Shown: positions 30,708 through 39,025 of the stretch, piece after piece
Numbering within the stretch: position 1 is the stretch's first letter
Layout of the letters: every line of letters begins with the position of its first letter
NCBI GenBank assembly: GCA_029938085.1
Contig: JAPYOS010000001.1
Coordinates: forward strand, 248,143-312,142
Source of the DNA: Oceanospirillaceae bacterium
GTDB taxonomy: Bacteria > Pseudomonadota > Gammaproteobacteria > Pseudomonadales > Balneatricaceae
Direction: 5' to 3'
DNA: 64,000 bases
Made by a program: the position numbers and the translations under genes
The notes under the pieces: generated by a model
Databases searched by the model: none
Told to the model about the DNA's origin: nothing
What the model saw: only the letters and a program-made list of their open reading frames with translations

Positions 30708-32093
30708 ATGGCCAAAGCCAAGACCGCCTATGTATGCAACGAATGTGGCTCAGATTACGCCAAGTGGCAAGGCCAGTGTGGTGATTGTGGCACCTGGAAT
30801 AGCCTGCAGGAAATTCGTATAGCACCCACCGGTGCTCACGTCAGTGCTAGCACTCGGGTCAGTGCCGCCAAAGGCTACGCCGGTGTAGCGGCACAGTTAC
30901 AAGATTTAAGTGACATTGATATTGCCTCAGTACCCCGCATTAGCACCGGCATTGGTGAACTCGACCGCGTTTTAGGTGGTGGTTTGGTGGCAGGTTCAGC
31001 CATTTTAATTGGTGGCCACCCTGGGGCCGGAAAAAGCACTTTGTTATTACAATTAATGTGTAGCTTAGCGCAACAAATGCCAGCGCTTTATGTCACTGGG
31101 GAAGAGTCACTCCAACAAGTGGCCTTGCGCGCCCAACGTCTAGAATTACCTACCGCCAACCTCAAGATGCTCACAGAAACCGACGTCGAGGCTATTTTGG
31201 CCACCTGCGCCCAGCTTCAGCCTAAATTGATTGTAGTGGATTCGATTCAGGTGGTGCAGCTGGCCGACATCAGTTCCGCACCGGGTAGTGTATCGCAGGT
31301 GCGCGAATCTGCTGCGGCGCTCATTCGTTATGCAAAACAATCCAATGCCGTGTTATTACTGGTCGGACATGTGACTAAAGACGGCAGCATTGCTGGGCCT
31401 AAAGTGCTGGAGCACATGATTGATTGTTCGTTGCAGCTGGAAGGTGACAACGATAGCCGCTACCGCACCTTGCGTGGCCATAAAAACCGCTTTGGTGCAG
31501 TCAACGAGCTTGGCGTATTTGCCATGATGGAGAAGGGCCTTAAAGAGGTTAAAAACCCCAGCTCTATATTCCTGTCCCGTGCAGAGGGCAATGCAGCAGG
31601 AAGCTTGGTGATGGTCATTTGGGAAGGCACTCGGCCATTATTGGTGGAGTTACAAGCTTTAGTGGACGATAGCCACATGAACAACCCAAGGCGCGTTGCC
31701 GTGGGCCTAGACCAAAACCGCCTAACTATGTTGCTGGCGGTATTACACCGCCACGGTGGTTTACACACGGGCGATCAAGACGTGTTTGTTAACGTGGTGG
31801 GCGGTGTGCGCGTGTCTGAAACCGGTGCCGATTTAGCCATGTTAATGGCCATTGTGTCTAGCCTGCGTGACCAAGCCTTAGACCAAAACCTCGTGGTATT
31901 TGGTGAAGTGGGTTTGTCGGGCGAAATACGCCCAGTGCCCAGTGGCCAAGAACGCATCCGCGAGGCCGCTAAACATGGCTTTAAGCGCGCCATCGTACCG
32001 ATTGCTAATGTGCCCACGGGTAAATCTAACGATTTAAATGGCATGCAAGTGATTGGTGTAAAAAGCCTGCAAGAAGCCTTAGCTGCACTATAA
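30708..32093 (+). CDS. radA: DNA repair protein RadA
   Basis: A RecA-related branch-migration ATPase working in recombinational repair. Domains in order: N-terminal C4 zinc finger (YVCNECGSDYAKWQGQCGDC), RecA-like ATPase with Walker A GGHPGAGKSTL near residue 105, the RadA-specific GHKNRFG near 262, and a C-terminal Lon-protease-like domain without catalytic residues (about 290-461). Length of 461 is normal. Linkage to the rimJ-like gene 40 bases downstream is probably incidental. Confidence 0.95.
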   Translation: MAKAKTAYVCNECGSDYAKWQGQCGDCGTWNSLQEIRIAPTGAHVSASTRVSAAKGYAGVAAQLQDLSDIDIASVPRISTGIGELDRVLGGGLVAGSAILIGGHPGAGKSTLLLQLMCSLAQQMPALYVTGEESLQQVALRAQRLELPTANLKMLTETDVEAILATCAQLQPKLIVVDSIQVVQLADISSAPGSVSQVRESAAALIRYAKQSNAVLLLVGHVTKDGSIAGPKVLEHMIDCSLQLEGDNDSRYRTLRGHKNRFGAVNELGVFAMMEKGLKEVKNPSSIFLSRAEGNAAGSLVMVIWEGTRPLLVELQALVDDSHMNNPRRVAVGLDQNRLTMLLAVLHRHGGLHTGDQDVFVNVVGGVRVSETGADLAMLMAIVSSLRDQALDQNLVVFGEVGLSGEIRPVPSGQERIREAAKHGFKRAIVPIANVPTGKSNDLNGMQVIGVKSLQEALAAL

Positions 32094-32133
32094 TGAGCTG
32101 TAGACGATAATAATAACAATATGAGTCAACACC

Positions 32134-32688
32134 ATGCCGATCAAACCAGAACTCAACACGCCTAATGGCCTTATTCGCCTTATCAGCAGTAACGACGCAG
32201 CCGAACTGGCCGATTACTATAGCCGCAATCACACTCACTTTGCCCCATGGGAGCCGGTGCGCAGCGCTGATTTTTACCAACACACCTATATGCTTGACCG
32301 TATTTTAGAAGCGGAAGGTGAGTTTCATGCCGACAAACAAGTAAAGCTAGGTGTGTTTTGCCCACACAGCCAACAAATGATCGCCAGCATCGATTTTTCT
32401 CAAATTGTACGCGGGCCTATGCAGGCCTGTTTTGTCGGCTACTCCATTGATGCTCAGCGCCAAGGCCAAGGCCTAATGCAGGAGTTTATGCCGCCCTGTT
32501 TAGCCTATATGTTTAATGTCTTTAATATTCACCGGGTCATGGCAACTTATATGGTCAATAATGTTCGCAGCGAGGCGCTGCTGCAACGGCTGGGTTTTGA
32601 AAAAGAAGGCTATGCCAAGTCCTACCTAAATATTGCCGGCACCTGGGAAGACCATATACTCACGGCGCTGGTGAATCCTAGCCACTAA
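32134..32688 (+). CDS. RimJ/RimL-type GNAT N-acetyltransferase
   Basis: A 184-residue acetyltransferase of the RimJ group. In E. coli, RimJ acetylates the N-terminus of ribosomal protein S5. GNAT signs are GYSIDAQRQGQGLMQEF, supplying the acetyl-CoA pyrophosphate loop (R/Q-x-x-G-x-G), and NVRSEALLQRLGFEKEG near the end. The acidic/aromatic start HFAPWEPVR is typical of RimJ. Convergent with rpmG, from which a terminator separates it. The specific target is assumed by homology. Confidence 0.8.
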   Translation: MPIKPELNTPNGLIRLISSNDAAELADYYSRNHTHFAPWEPVRSADFYQHTYMLDRILEAEGEFHADKQVKLGVFCPHSQQMIASIDFSQIVRGPMQACFVGYSIDAQRQGQGLMQEFMPPCLAYMFNVFNIHRVMATYMVNNVRSEALLQRLGFEKEGYAKSYLNIAGTWEDHILTALVNPSH

Positions 32689-32764
32689 CAGACGGCAGAG
32701 CCGGCCCCGTGACCGCAGAGTGTGCTGTGGGTCAACCCTACATACCGTACATCCTGTACATAAA

Positions 32765-32796
32765 AAAACCGGCGTCTATTGCTAGAGGCCGGCCTT
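32765..32796 (-). terminator. Intrinsic terminator of the rpmB-rpmG operon
   Basis: Read leftwards, CCGGC, CTCTA, loop GCAA, TAGAC, GCCGG then T7: a stem of about nine pairs with one C-C mismatch. It ends transcription shortly after rpmG. Confidence 0.85.
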
Positions 32797-32812
32797 GTAA
32801 AGCAAAAACCAA

Positions 32813-32968
32813 TTACTTGATCTTAGCTTCTTTGTACATAACATGCTTACGGACGCGTGGATCGTACTTCTTCATTTCCATTTTGTCAGGCATGGTACGC
32901 TTGTTCTTTGTAGTGGTGTAGAAGTGACCAGTACCGGCGCTGGAAACCAGCTTAATTTTATCGCGCAT
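32813..32968 (-). CDS. rpmG: 50S ribosomal protein L33
   Basis: A 51-residue basic protein of the large ribosomal subunit, starting [19 protein letters not shown] and ending MYKEAKIK. The pattern [20 protein letters not shown] is characteristic. Only MRDKIK-type gammaproteobacterial residues, and no CxxC zinc pairs, are present, so this is the zinc-free form. It follows rpmB by 11 bases with the ribosome site AAGGAGAAG. Confidence 0.96.
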   Translation of the reverse strand: MRDKIKLVSSAGTGHFYTTTKNKRTMPDKMEMKKYDPRVRKHVMYKEAKIK

Positions 32969-32979
32969 GAGTCTTCTCC

Positions 32980-33216
32980 TTAAACCTTAGTGCCGTTGGC
33001 ACGAACGTCAACAAGTACGGTATCAATACCTTTCTTGTCGATGATACGCATACCTTTAGAAGATACACGAAGGCGAACGAATTTGTTTTCGCTTTCTACC
33101 CAAAAACGATGCCAATGCAAGTTTGGTAAAAAACGACGACGTGTTTTGTTGTGTGCGTGTGACACGTTGTTACCAGCGACAGGGCGCTTTCCGGTAACCA
33201 TACATACTCTGGACAT
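32980..33216 (-). CDS. rpmB: 50S ribosomal protein L28
   Basis: A 78-residue large-subunit protein: [23 protein letters not shown], then [18 protein letters not shown] and [12 protein letters not shown]. This is the classic gammaproteobacterial L28 of the same length as in E. coli. It leads the rpmB-rpmG operon. A clear promoter and two hairpins lie in its 130-base leader (listed separately), suggesting control of the operon through leader RNA. Confidence 0.96.
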   Translation of the reverse strand: MSRVCMVTGKRPVAGNNVSHAHNKTRRRFLPNLHWHRFWVESENKFVRLRVSSKGMRIIDKKGIDTVLVDVRANGTKV

Positions 33217-33240
33217 TTTAACTTCCTCAATTTTAGTCTT

Positions 33241-33289
33241 GATCTAAACATTGTGCCTAGATCTCAGGCGGAGCAGCCCTCCAGAGGGC
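33241..33289 (-). promoter_or_regulatory. Two hairpins in the rpmB leader
   Basis: GCCCTC-CA-GAGGGC (33276-33289) is a perfect inverted repeat, and GATCTA (33241-33246) pairs with TAGATC (33258-33263) nearer the gene. Both lie between promoter and start codon and neither has a T-run, so they are not terminators. A protein-binding leader is possible; it is inference. Confidence 0.4.
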
Positions 33290-33348
33290 CATTATCCGTA
33301 CCAGCCATATCGACACCTGAATTCTGGAGGTGGAAATATGGAGGCCGG

Positions 33349-33377
33349 ACTTTAGCAGATTAAGCAACCACAAGCAA
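33349..33377 (-). promoter_or_regulatory. Sigma-70 promoter of rpmB-rpmG
   Basis: On the minus strand TTGCTT (33377-33372), a 17-base spacer and TAAAGT (33354-33349): a good match at both boxes, about 130 bases before rpmB. Confidence 0.6.
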
Positions 33378-33461
33378 GGTAATTAGACTTACCCAAGGCG
33401 TAATGGCGTGTAATATAGGTTACCTCAGACACTAAAGTGCTTTTTCCATGCGCTGATGAGC

Positions 33462-34136
33462 TCACATAAACCCCCGGTCGGCAAACGATACCCACTCGTT
33501 GCGGCCTACCACCACATGGTCCAAAATGCGGATATCAACTAAGGCGAGGGCATCCACCAAGGCTTGAGTGATTAGGCGATCACTAGCACTGGGTTCGGCT
33601 ACTCCAGAAGGGTGGTTGTGGGCCAAAATGACGGCAGCGGCATTTTTGGCGAGTGCCAACTTAACCACCTCTCTCGGATGCACACTGGCGCTGTCGATAG
33701 TGCCTTGAAACAATTCCACCAGCTCTAACAAACGATGCTGATTGTCTAACAATAGGACACAAAACACTTCCCGCTGGTAGTGGCCAATGTGGCACTGTAA
33801 GTAAGTGCCCACTTTGTTGCTAGTGTCTAAACCGGTTAAGTTTTCAAGTTCTTGTTGCTGCAGCCTTAGGCCCAACTCACGTACCGCCTGTAGCTGCACA
33901 TACTTAGTGGGGCCAATGCCTTGCTGCTGGCAAAACTGTTCCATACCTGCGTCTAGCAGCTGATGTAAGCCGCCAAAGCGACTCAGTAATTGCCGCGCCA
34001 CATCCACCGCCGACAAGCCAATACAGCCTGTGCGAAGAAAAATGGCCACCAGCTCCGCATCGGTTAGGCTTTTGGGCCCATATTTAAGTAGCCTCTCCCT
34101 AGGCCTTTCAGCGTCGGGCCATTGAGTAATCGCCAT
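33462..34136 (-). CDS. radC: RadC-family JAMM protein
   Basis: A 224-residue protein with an N-terminal helix-hairpin-helix region (PRERLLKYGPKSLTDAELVAIFLRTG) and a C-terminal MPN/JAB domain with the metal-binding AHNHPSG followed by an acidic residue in SASD. The name comes from an old radiation mutant that turned out not to lie in this gene; the role is unsettled. Start ATG at 34136 has GGAGG ten bases upstream. It points towards the rpmB promoter with 245 bases between. Confidence 0.92.
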   Translation of the reverse strand: MAITQWPDAERPRERLLKYGPKSLTDAELVAIFLRTGCIGLSAVDVARQLLSRFGGLHQLLDAGMEQFCQQQGIGPTKYVQLQAVRELGLRLQQQELENLTGLDTSNKVGTYLQCHIGHYQREVFCVLLLDNQHRLLELVELFQGTIDSASVHPREVVKLALAKNAAAVILAHNHPSGVAEPSASDRLITQALVDALALVDIRILDHVVVGRNEWVSFADRGFM

Positions 34137-34206
34137 TGCACCCACCCTCCTAATCCTTTAGGTATGACTAAAGCTTAGCAGTGATTGGGGCAAATACTAG
34201 GCGTGA

Positions 34207-34980
34207 TTACAAGGAATTAATCACATGTCCGCCATCGACAGGGAGCACTGCGCCGGTCATGAAAGAGCCGGCGTCACTGGCCAGTAACAACATCGGGCCT
34301 ACCAGTTCATGGGTTTGTCCTAAGCGCCGCATAGGCACCTTTTGAACTACGTGAGCGTGGCCTTTTTCCGTTGCCAGCACGTCTTCATTCATTTCAGTGA
34401 GGAAATAGCCAGGGGCTATGGCGTTGACACGAATCTTGTGGCGCGCTAACTCTAAGGCTAATACCTTGGTCAGATGCACAACGCCTGCCTTGGCGGTTGC
34501 ATAATGGCACAGCTGTGGCGCGCCCCTAAGGCCAAGAATAGAAGCGATGTTGATTATACTGCCCGGCTTTTCGGCGCGAACAAGGCGCCTCGAAACGGCT
34601 TGTGATAGTCGCCAAACTGATTTTAGGTTGGTATCCATCATTTCATCCCACGATTCCTCACTCATATCTAAAAAGGCTTGAGTATGGCCAATACCGGCGT
34701 TGTTAACCAACACATCCACGCAGCCTAACTGGCTCTGAACTGTATCGAGCACGGCCTCAATGTTGGCTTTGTCCGTTACATCGAGTGCCACCGGCATCGC
34801 GCGGCCGCCCTTGTTTTCTATGTCTGCCGCCAATGCCTGCAAACGCTCCATACGCCGCGCGGCAATCACCACGGTGGCTCCCGCTTCTGCCATCGACAAG
34901 GCAAACTGCCTGCCTAGGCCGCTGGAAGCGCCGGTGATGAGCGCAATTTTTCCCGTTAGGGATAGGTGGTTAATCGCCAT
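34207..34980 (-). CDS. Short-chain dehydrogenase/reductase of the acyl-CoA cluster
   Basis: A 257-residue classical SDR. NAD(P) binding is by TGASSGLGRQFA near the N-terminus, with NNAGIGHTQ in the middle. Catalysis uses Ser in SIINIASILG and YATAK (Tyr and Lys). RR after VVIAA (AARRMERL) suggests NADP preference, though this is weak. It is the last gene of a leftward cluster, 12 bases after an acyl-CoA dehydrogenase. A role in oxidising a hydroxyacyl-CoA intermediate is plausible from context, not shown. Confidence 0.85.
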   Translation of the reverse strand: MAINHLSLTGKIALITGASSGLGRQFALSMAEAGATVVIAARRMERLQALAADIENKGGRAMPVALDVTDKANIEAVLDTVQSQLGCVDVLVNNAGIGHTQAFLDMSEESWDEMMDTNLKSVWRLSQAVSRRLVRAEKPGSIINIASILGLRGAPQLCHYATAKAGVVHLTKVLALELARHKIRVNAIAPGYFLTEMNEDVLATEKGHAHVVQKVPMRRLGQTHELVGPMLLLASDAGSFMTGAVLPVDGGHVINSL

Positions 34981-34992
34981 ATTCTTATTCCT

Positions 34993-36228
34993 CTACGTGA
35001 GATAGGCCGCCATGGGGCCAAATTGAGTCTGTGCTTGTTTAATTTCCATGCGTGCTATTGAGCGCAGATGCACTTCGTCTGGACCGTCTGCGAAGCGTAG
35101 CGCCCGGCCCCACGTCCAATGATCGGCCAACGGCGTATCTGGGCTTATCCCCATCGCACCAAACACTTGCATGGCGCGATCGGTCACTGTGGTGTGTAAC
35201 ATGGGCACCAGCGCCTTAATCATAGCGATTTCTTTACGAGCGGCTTTAGCGCCTACCTCGTCAATCATCCAAGCCGTTTTTAGCACCAACAAGCGGGCCT
35301 GCTCAATTTCTATTCGAGACCGAGCGATACCGTCAGACACGGCGCCGTGCTCATACAGGTATTTACCAAAGGATTTTCGCTGTTGCGCGCGTTCAGTCAT
35401 CATCGCTAAAGCTAATTCGGCTGCACCAATGGAGCGCATACAATGATGAATTCGCCCCGGTCCCAAACGTGCCTGAGCCAAAGCAAAACCACTACCTTCT
35501 TCGCCTAATAAGTTGCTGGCAGGTACACGCACGTTACGAAATACAATTTCGCAATGCCCCTCTGGGGAGTGATGGTTCATAATATTGATGTTACGCACCA
35601 CCTCTACGCCTGCGGTATCAATGGGTACGAGGATCATGCTTTGCTGGCGATGGGTTTCGGCCGCGGGGTCGGTTTTACCCATCAGGATCAAAATTTTGCA
35701 ATTGGGGTGCGCGGCATTGGTGATAAACCATTTACGGCCGCTGATAATATAGTCGTCACCATCGCGAGTAATGGACGTCTGTATATTGGTGGCATCCGAG
35801 GAAGCAACATCGGGCTCGGTCATGGCAAAGGCCGAGCGAATACTGCCGTTAAGCAGGGGTTCTAACCATTGCTTGCGTTGAGCGGCTGTGGCACACATGT
35901 GTAACAGCTCCATATTGCCCGTATCCGGCGCATTGCAATTAAACACTTCCGATGCCCAACTGATACTGCCCATAATTTCGGCTAGGGGGGCATATTCCAA
36001 ATTCGACAAGCCCGTACCTGGTTCCCCCGCGTTAAGGTGAGGCAGAAACAAATTCCATAAACCTTCTGATTTTGCCCTCGTTTTTAAGTCTTCCATAAAA
36101 CTGACTGGGTACATGCCAGCGTTCACTTCGTCATGCCATTGGCGTATGCGCGGCACAATATGATGGTCCATAAAACCCTTGAGCTGTTGGCACAGCGCTT
36201 CTACTTTTGGGGAGTAACTAAAATCCAT
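34993..36228 (-). CDS. Acyl-CoA dehydrogenase, ACAD10/11 or LvaC-like
   Basis: An FAD enzyme of 411 residues in the acyl-CoA dehydrogenase family: FAMTEPDVASSDATNI (FAD contact), ISGRKWFITNAAHP, and the C-terminal QVFGAMGISPDTPLADHW segment. Its start overlaps the end of a phosphotransferase gene by 11 bases. In Pseudomonas putida (LvaA/LvaC), and in animals as the fusion ACAD11, a kinase of this type phosphorylates a 4-hydroxyacyl-CoA and the dehydrogenase-like partner eliminates the phosphate. That role is inferred here from the pairing. A plain beta-oxidation enzyme is the alternative. Confidence 0.85.
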   Translation of the reverse strand: MDFSYSPKVEALCQQLKGFMDHHIVPRIRQWHDEVNAGMYPVSFMEDLKTRAKSEGLWNLFLPHLNAGEPGTGLSNLEYAPLAEIMGSISWASEVFNCNAPDTGNMELLHMCATAAQRKQWLEPLLNGSIRSAFAMTEPDVASSDATNIQTSITRDGDDYIISGRKWFITNAAHPNCKILILMGKTDPAAETHRQQSMILVPIDTAGVEVVRNINIMNHHSPEGHCEIVFRNVRVPASNLLGEEGSGFALAQARLGPGRIHHCMRSIGAAELALAMMTERAQQRKSFGKYLYEHGAVSDGIARSRIEIEQARLLVLKTAWMIDEVGAKAARKEIAMIKALVPMLHTTVTDRAMQVFGAMGISPDTPLADHWTWGRALRFADGPDEVHLRSIARMEIKQAQTQFGPMAAYLT

Positions 36229-37282
36229 CGTCGGTGCCTTTTTTTATAGTGTGGGCATTGGCAATGAGCTCGACCGCCATAGTCGCCAATGATGTGGTGA
36301 GTTGACCGACTTCCGTGGCCCTGCCACTGGACGCATTACCGTCTAACGCGCGCTTCATCACCCCTTGGCAAATAGCGGCCAGCCGAAAGAAACTGAAGGC
36401 CAAATAGAAATGCCAGTGGTCAATGCCTTGCAGTTGCCGTAAGTGGCAATACTGTGAAATTATTTGTTGTTCGGTTGGCACCCCTAGTTCCGTGCGATTC
36501 AAACCCGCCAACCCTTTAATGAGGCCGTCGGGCGGCAGGCGTAAGCACATACAGAAATAGGCCAGGTCGGCCAACGGATGCCCTAATGTAGACAATTCCC
36601 AGTCCAATACCGCCAACACCTTGGTGCCCTCTTGTTGGAATATGACATTGTCGAGCCGATAATCACCATGAATCAAACTCACTTGCCCATCATCTGCGGG
36701 TAAATTGCTTGATAACCAGTTAATCAAGGTGTCCATAGGCTCGATGTGCTGAGTTTCTGCGGCACGGTATTGTTTAATCCAGAGCGCTAACTGACGCTCA
36801 AAATAGCCACTCGGGCGGCCGTAGTCCTGCAGACTCACGTCATCCACCTTTATGTTGTGCATCTGTGCCATCACGCGCACCAACTCATCAAACAATGACC
36901 CTCGTTCAGACACCGTAAGTTCGGGTAGCGACGCGTCCCAAAAAATTCGCCCTGGCACAAAATCCATAAGGTAAAACATGCTGCCGATCACAGTATCGTC
37001 TTCACACAGGTGAAACACCCGTGCTACTGGCACATCCGTTGTGGCCAAGGCTTGTTGCACTCGGTACTCGCGGTCAACGGCATGGGCAGATTTGAGTAAC
37101 TGGCCTAGTGGTTTTGCCCGCAATACATAATCGCCGCTGGCTGCGTTTAACAAATAGGTGGGGTTTGATTGACCGTCGGCGAATTTTTTCGCGGTTACAG
37201 GGCCTGTAAAACCTAACACATGAGACTCTAGATAAGGCACCAGCTTGGCCAGATCAAACGTTTGTTTGTGAGTTGTCATCAT
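36218..37282 (-). CDS. Aminoglycoside-phosphotransferase-fold kinase, LvaA/ACAD10-like
   Basis: A 354-residue kinase of the APH family, not an antibiotic-resistance enzyme. Catalytic loop SLIHGDYRLDNVIF has the HGD-x4-N signature; the metal-binding aspartate is in VLDWELSTLGHPLADLAY; DFVPGRIFWDASL is the hinge. Coupling by an 11-base overlap to the acyl-CoA dehydrogenase makes a LvaA/LvaC-like pair, likely phosphorylating a hydroxyacyl-CoA. No LvaB-type small partner gene is present. A histidine phosphatase gene lies 24 bases upstream. Confidence 0.83.
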   Translation of the reverse strand: MMTTHKQTFDLAKLVPYLESHVLGFTGPVTAKKFADGQSNPTYLLNAASGDYVLRAKPLGQLLKSAHAVDREYRVQQALATTDVPVARVFHLCEDDTVIGSMFYLMDFVPGRIFWDASLPELTVSERGSLFDELVRVMAQMHNIKVDDVSLQDYGRPSGYFERQLALWIKQYRAAETQHIEPMDTLINWLSSNLPADDGQVSLIHGDYRLDNVIFQQEGTKVLAVLDWELSTLGHPLADLAYFCMCLRLPPDGLIKGLAGLNRTELGVPTEQQIISQYCHLRQLQGIDHWHFYLAFSFFRLAAICQGVMKRALDGNASSGRATEVGQLTTSLATMAVELIANAHTIKKGTDDGF

Positions 37283-37306
37283 TTACCTTTCATTATTAGC
37301 GCCACA

Positions 37307-37975
37307 TTAACCATACGTGATCGCGCCTGTGCGATCAGGCTGACTTAGGTGCGGTATGTTATTAAAACTGGCTAGCCTAATGGACTCACGGTTGAAGAAA
37401 TAATGGCACAGGCTGGTATTGCGAATTTGCATATTTAATTCAATCGCCGTAGCCGCGGGGCACTCAAGCACCTGATGGGTTAGGGCGGCAATAGGCCCGC
37501 CAGAACTCACTACCAACACCCGTTTGGCGTGTGATTGTTGAATAAACTGCTGAGCATCTGCCACCCTCGTCATAAATGCTTGCCAAGTTTCAGGCACACC
37601 CGTCAACTGGTCCGTAGACCAAAGTGATAGTGCTTGCTTTAAGCGCTTATAAAAAGACCGTTTATCACCCTGCACCGACTGCACAACCTGCGGATATTGA
37701 CGTTCCATAGCGGCAATGATGGCGTAGAAGTCGTACTCGTTGAGCCCAGCATGAGCATCGAACGCCAGCGTTTGACCTAAACCAAGACACAACTGCTCAG
37801 CCGTTTGCCGATGCCGCTGCTGGGTGCCGACGATGATTTTATCAAACGCAATATGGCGCTCGGCAAAGTACTGCCCCAGCCAAAATGCCTGCTGCTCACC
37901 CAAGCTAGACAGCTGATCATAGTCATCTGCACCAAAACTAGCTTGCCCGTGTCGCACCAAAAAAAGTTCTGCCAT
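37307..37975 (-). CDS. Histidine phosphatase (phosphoglycerate-mutase-like)
   Basis: A 222-residue member of the branch 1 histidine phosphatase superfamily. The phosphorylated histidine is in LVRHGQASFG at residues 5-14, the second histidine in VVSSGGPIAAL-preceded region near 165, with an arginine in QQRHRQTAEQL. The usual second catalytic motif GH/GHG is replaced by SSGGPIA, which is common in the subgroup. It leads the leftward operon containing the kinase, dehydrogenase and SDR. Its substrate is unknown; removal of phosphate from a phospho-acyl intermediate is only a thought. Confidence 0.8.
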   Translation of the reverse strand: MAELFLVRHGQASFGADDYDQLSSLGEQQAFWLGQYFAERHIAFDKIIVGTQQRHRQTAEQLCLGLGQTLAFDAHAGLNEYDFYAIIAAMERQYPQVVQSVQGDKRSFYKRLKQALSLWSTDQLTGVPETWQAFMTRVADAQQFIQQSHAKRVLVVSSGGPIAALTHQVLECPAATAIELNMQIRNTSLCHYFFNRESIRLASFNNIPHLSQPDRTGAITYG

Positions 37976-38055
37976 TTGTATAATCCAAGGGCTTAATTAC
38001 ATCAGCCTATCGAACCATTGGACATATTGGAAATTTATTATAGAAATGGTAGCCT

Positions 38056-38070
38056 ATTCATAAGCTGAAT
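38056..38070. promoter_or_regulatory. Probable LysR-regulator binding site (T-N11-A)
   Basis: ATTCA-TAAGC-TGAAT is a 15-base dyad in the 117-base gap between the lysR gene and the divergent acyl-CoA cluster, 22 bases before the lysR start. This is where a LysR regulator would bind to control both directions. Confidence 0.55.
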
Positions 38071-38092
38071 AACCAATCATTGAGAACCTACC

Positions 38093-39025
38093 ATGCGCCT
38101 GAACAAAGTCGATCTGAATTTGTTTATCGTTTTTGATGCCATTTACACTGAGCGCAATTTGACTCGTGCGGCGCAGGTGCTGTGCATTACCCAACCGGCC
38201 GTGAGCAATGCCTTAGCTAGGCTACGCAAAACCTTTAACAACCCACTGTTTGTGCGCACCCCTCAAGCTATGGTGCCAACCCCAGTTGCCGACAATATTA
38301 TCGTGCACGTGCGCGAAGCCCTGCAGCTGTTAAATACCAGTGTACAAGAAGGCGACCAATTCCAACCCTCCACCGCCCAAAAGGCCTTTCGAGTCAGCAT
38401 GAACGACTTACCCGAAGCCCTAATATTGCCCTCCTTACAACAACAGTTACAGCAGATTGCACCTAATATCCAGCTTGCGAGCTACTACTCTAACCGCCAA
38501 GAGGTGCCCAAAGAACTCACCGCAGGGACGCTAGACCTTGCCATCGAAGCACCTGTAATCAATGACTCTCAGCTGTATCACCGGCCTCTGATTAAGGATC
38601 GCTATGTGTGTATGTTACGCAAGGATCATCCCTGCGCTAGGGATCCGCTCACTTTCGAGCGCTATTTAAGCTTGGGACATATTCATATTTCCAGCCGCAA
38701 AACGGGCAGAGGTCATACCGACCTAGCCCTCAGTGCAATGGGCATTACCCGCAACATTCAATTACGTGTACAGCATTACATGGTGGCGCCGTTAGTGGCC
38801 ATGAGAACCGACTTAGCCTTAACCGTACCGCTGCGCCTAGCCCAGCAATATGATGCTAAGATACTGGAGCTACCGTTTGAGTTGGAACAATTGGAATTGC
38901 ACCTCTATTGGCACAAAAGCGCCGATCAAGATCAGGCCAATCGATGGCTACGTGAAAATTTGTCTCGCATAATCACGACAGACCTAGACGCCAAACCCTC
39001 ACCAAATTTACAATGGGCCACATGA
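38093..39025 (+). CDS. LysR-family transcriptional regulator
   Basis: A 310-residue DNA-binding activator/repressor. The winged helix-turn-helix covers about 1-62 (MRLNKVDLNLFIVFDAIY, then TRAAQVLCITQPAVSNALARLR), and a periplasmic-binding-like effector domain about 95-300. The N-terminus with KVDLNLFIVFDAIYTERN resembles the NodD/LeuO group. Divergent from the phosphatase-kinase-dehydrogenase cluster, which it probably controls. Its stop overlaps the start of a sensor kinase gene (ATGA), which is unusual: LysR regulators are rarely coupled to two-component systems. Confidence 0.88.
   Translation: MRLNKVDLNLFIVFDAIYTERNLTRAAQVLCITQPAVSNALARLRKTFNNPLFVRTPQAMVPTPVADNIIVHVREALQLLNTSVQEGDQFQPSTAQKAFRVSMNDLPEALILPSLQQQLQQIAPNIQLASYYSNRQEVPKELTAGTLDLAIEAPVINDSQLYHRPLIKDRYVCMLRKDHPCARDPLTFERYLSLGHIHISSRKTGRGHTDLALSAMGITRNIQLRVQHYMVAPLVAMRTDLALTVPLRLAQQYDAKILELPFELEQLELHLYWHKSADQDQANRWLRENLSRIITTDLDAKPSPNLQWAT

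Noticed and set aside
36218-37282. Aminoglycoside resistance gene
   Set aside because: The fold is APH, but the pairing with an acyl-CoA dehydrogenase and the sequence pattern indicate a metabolic kinase.
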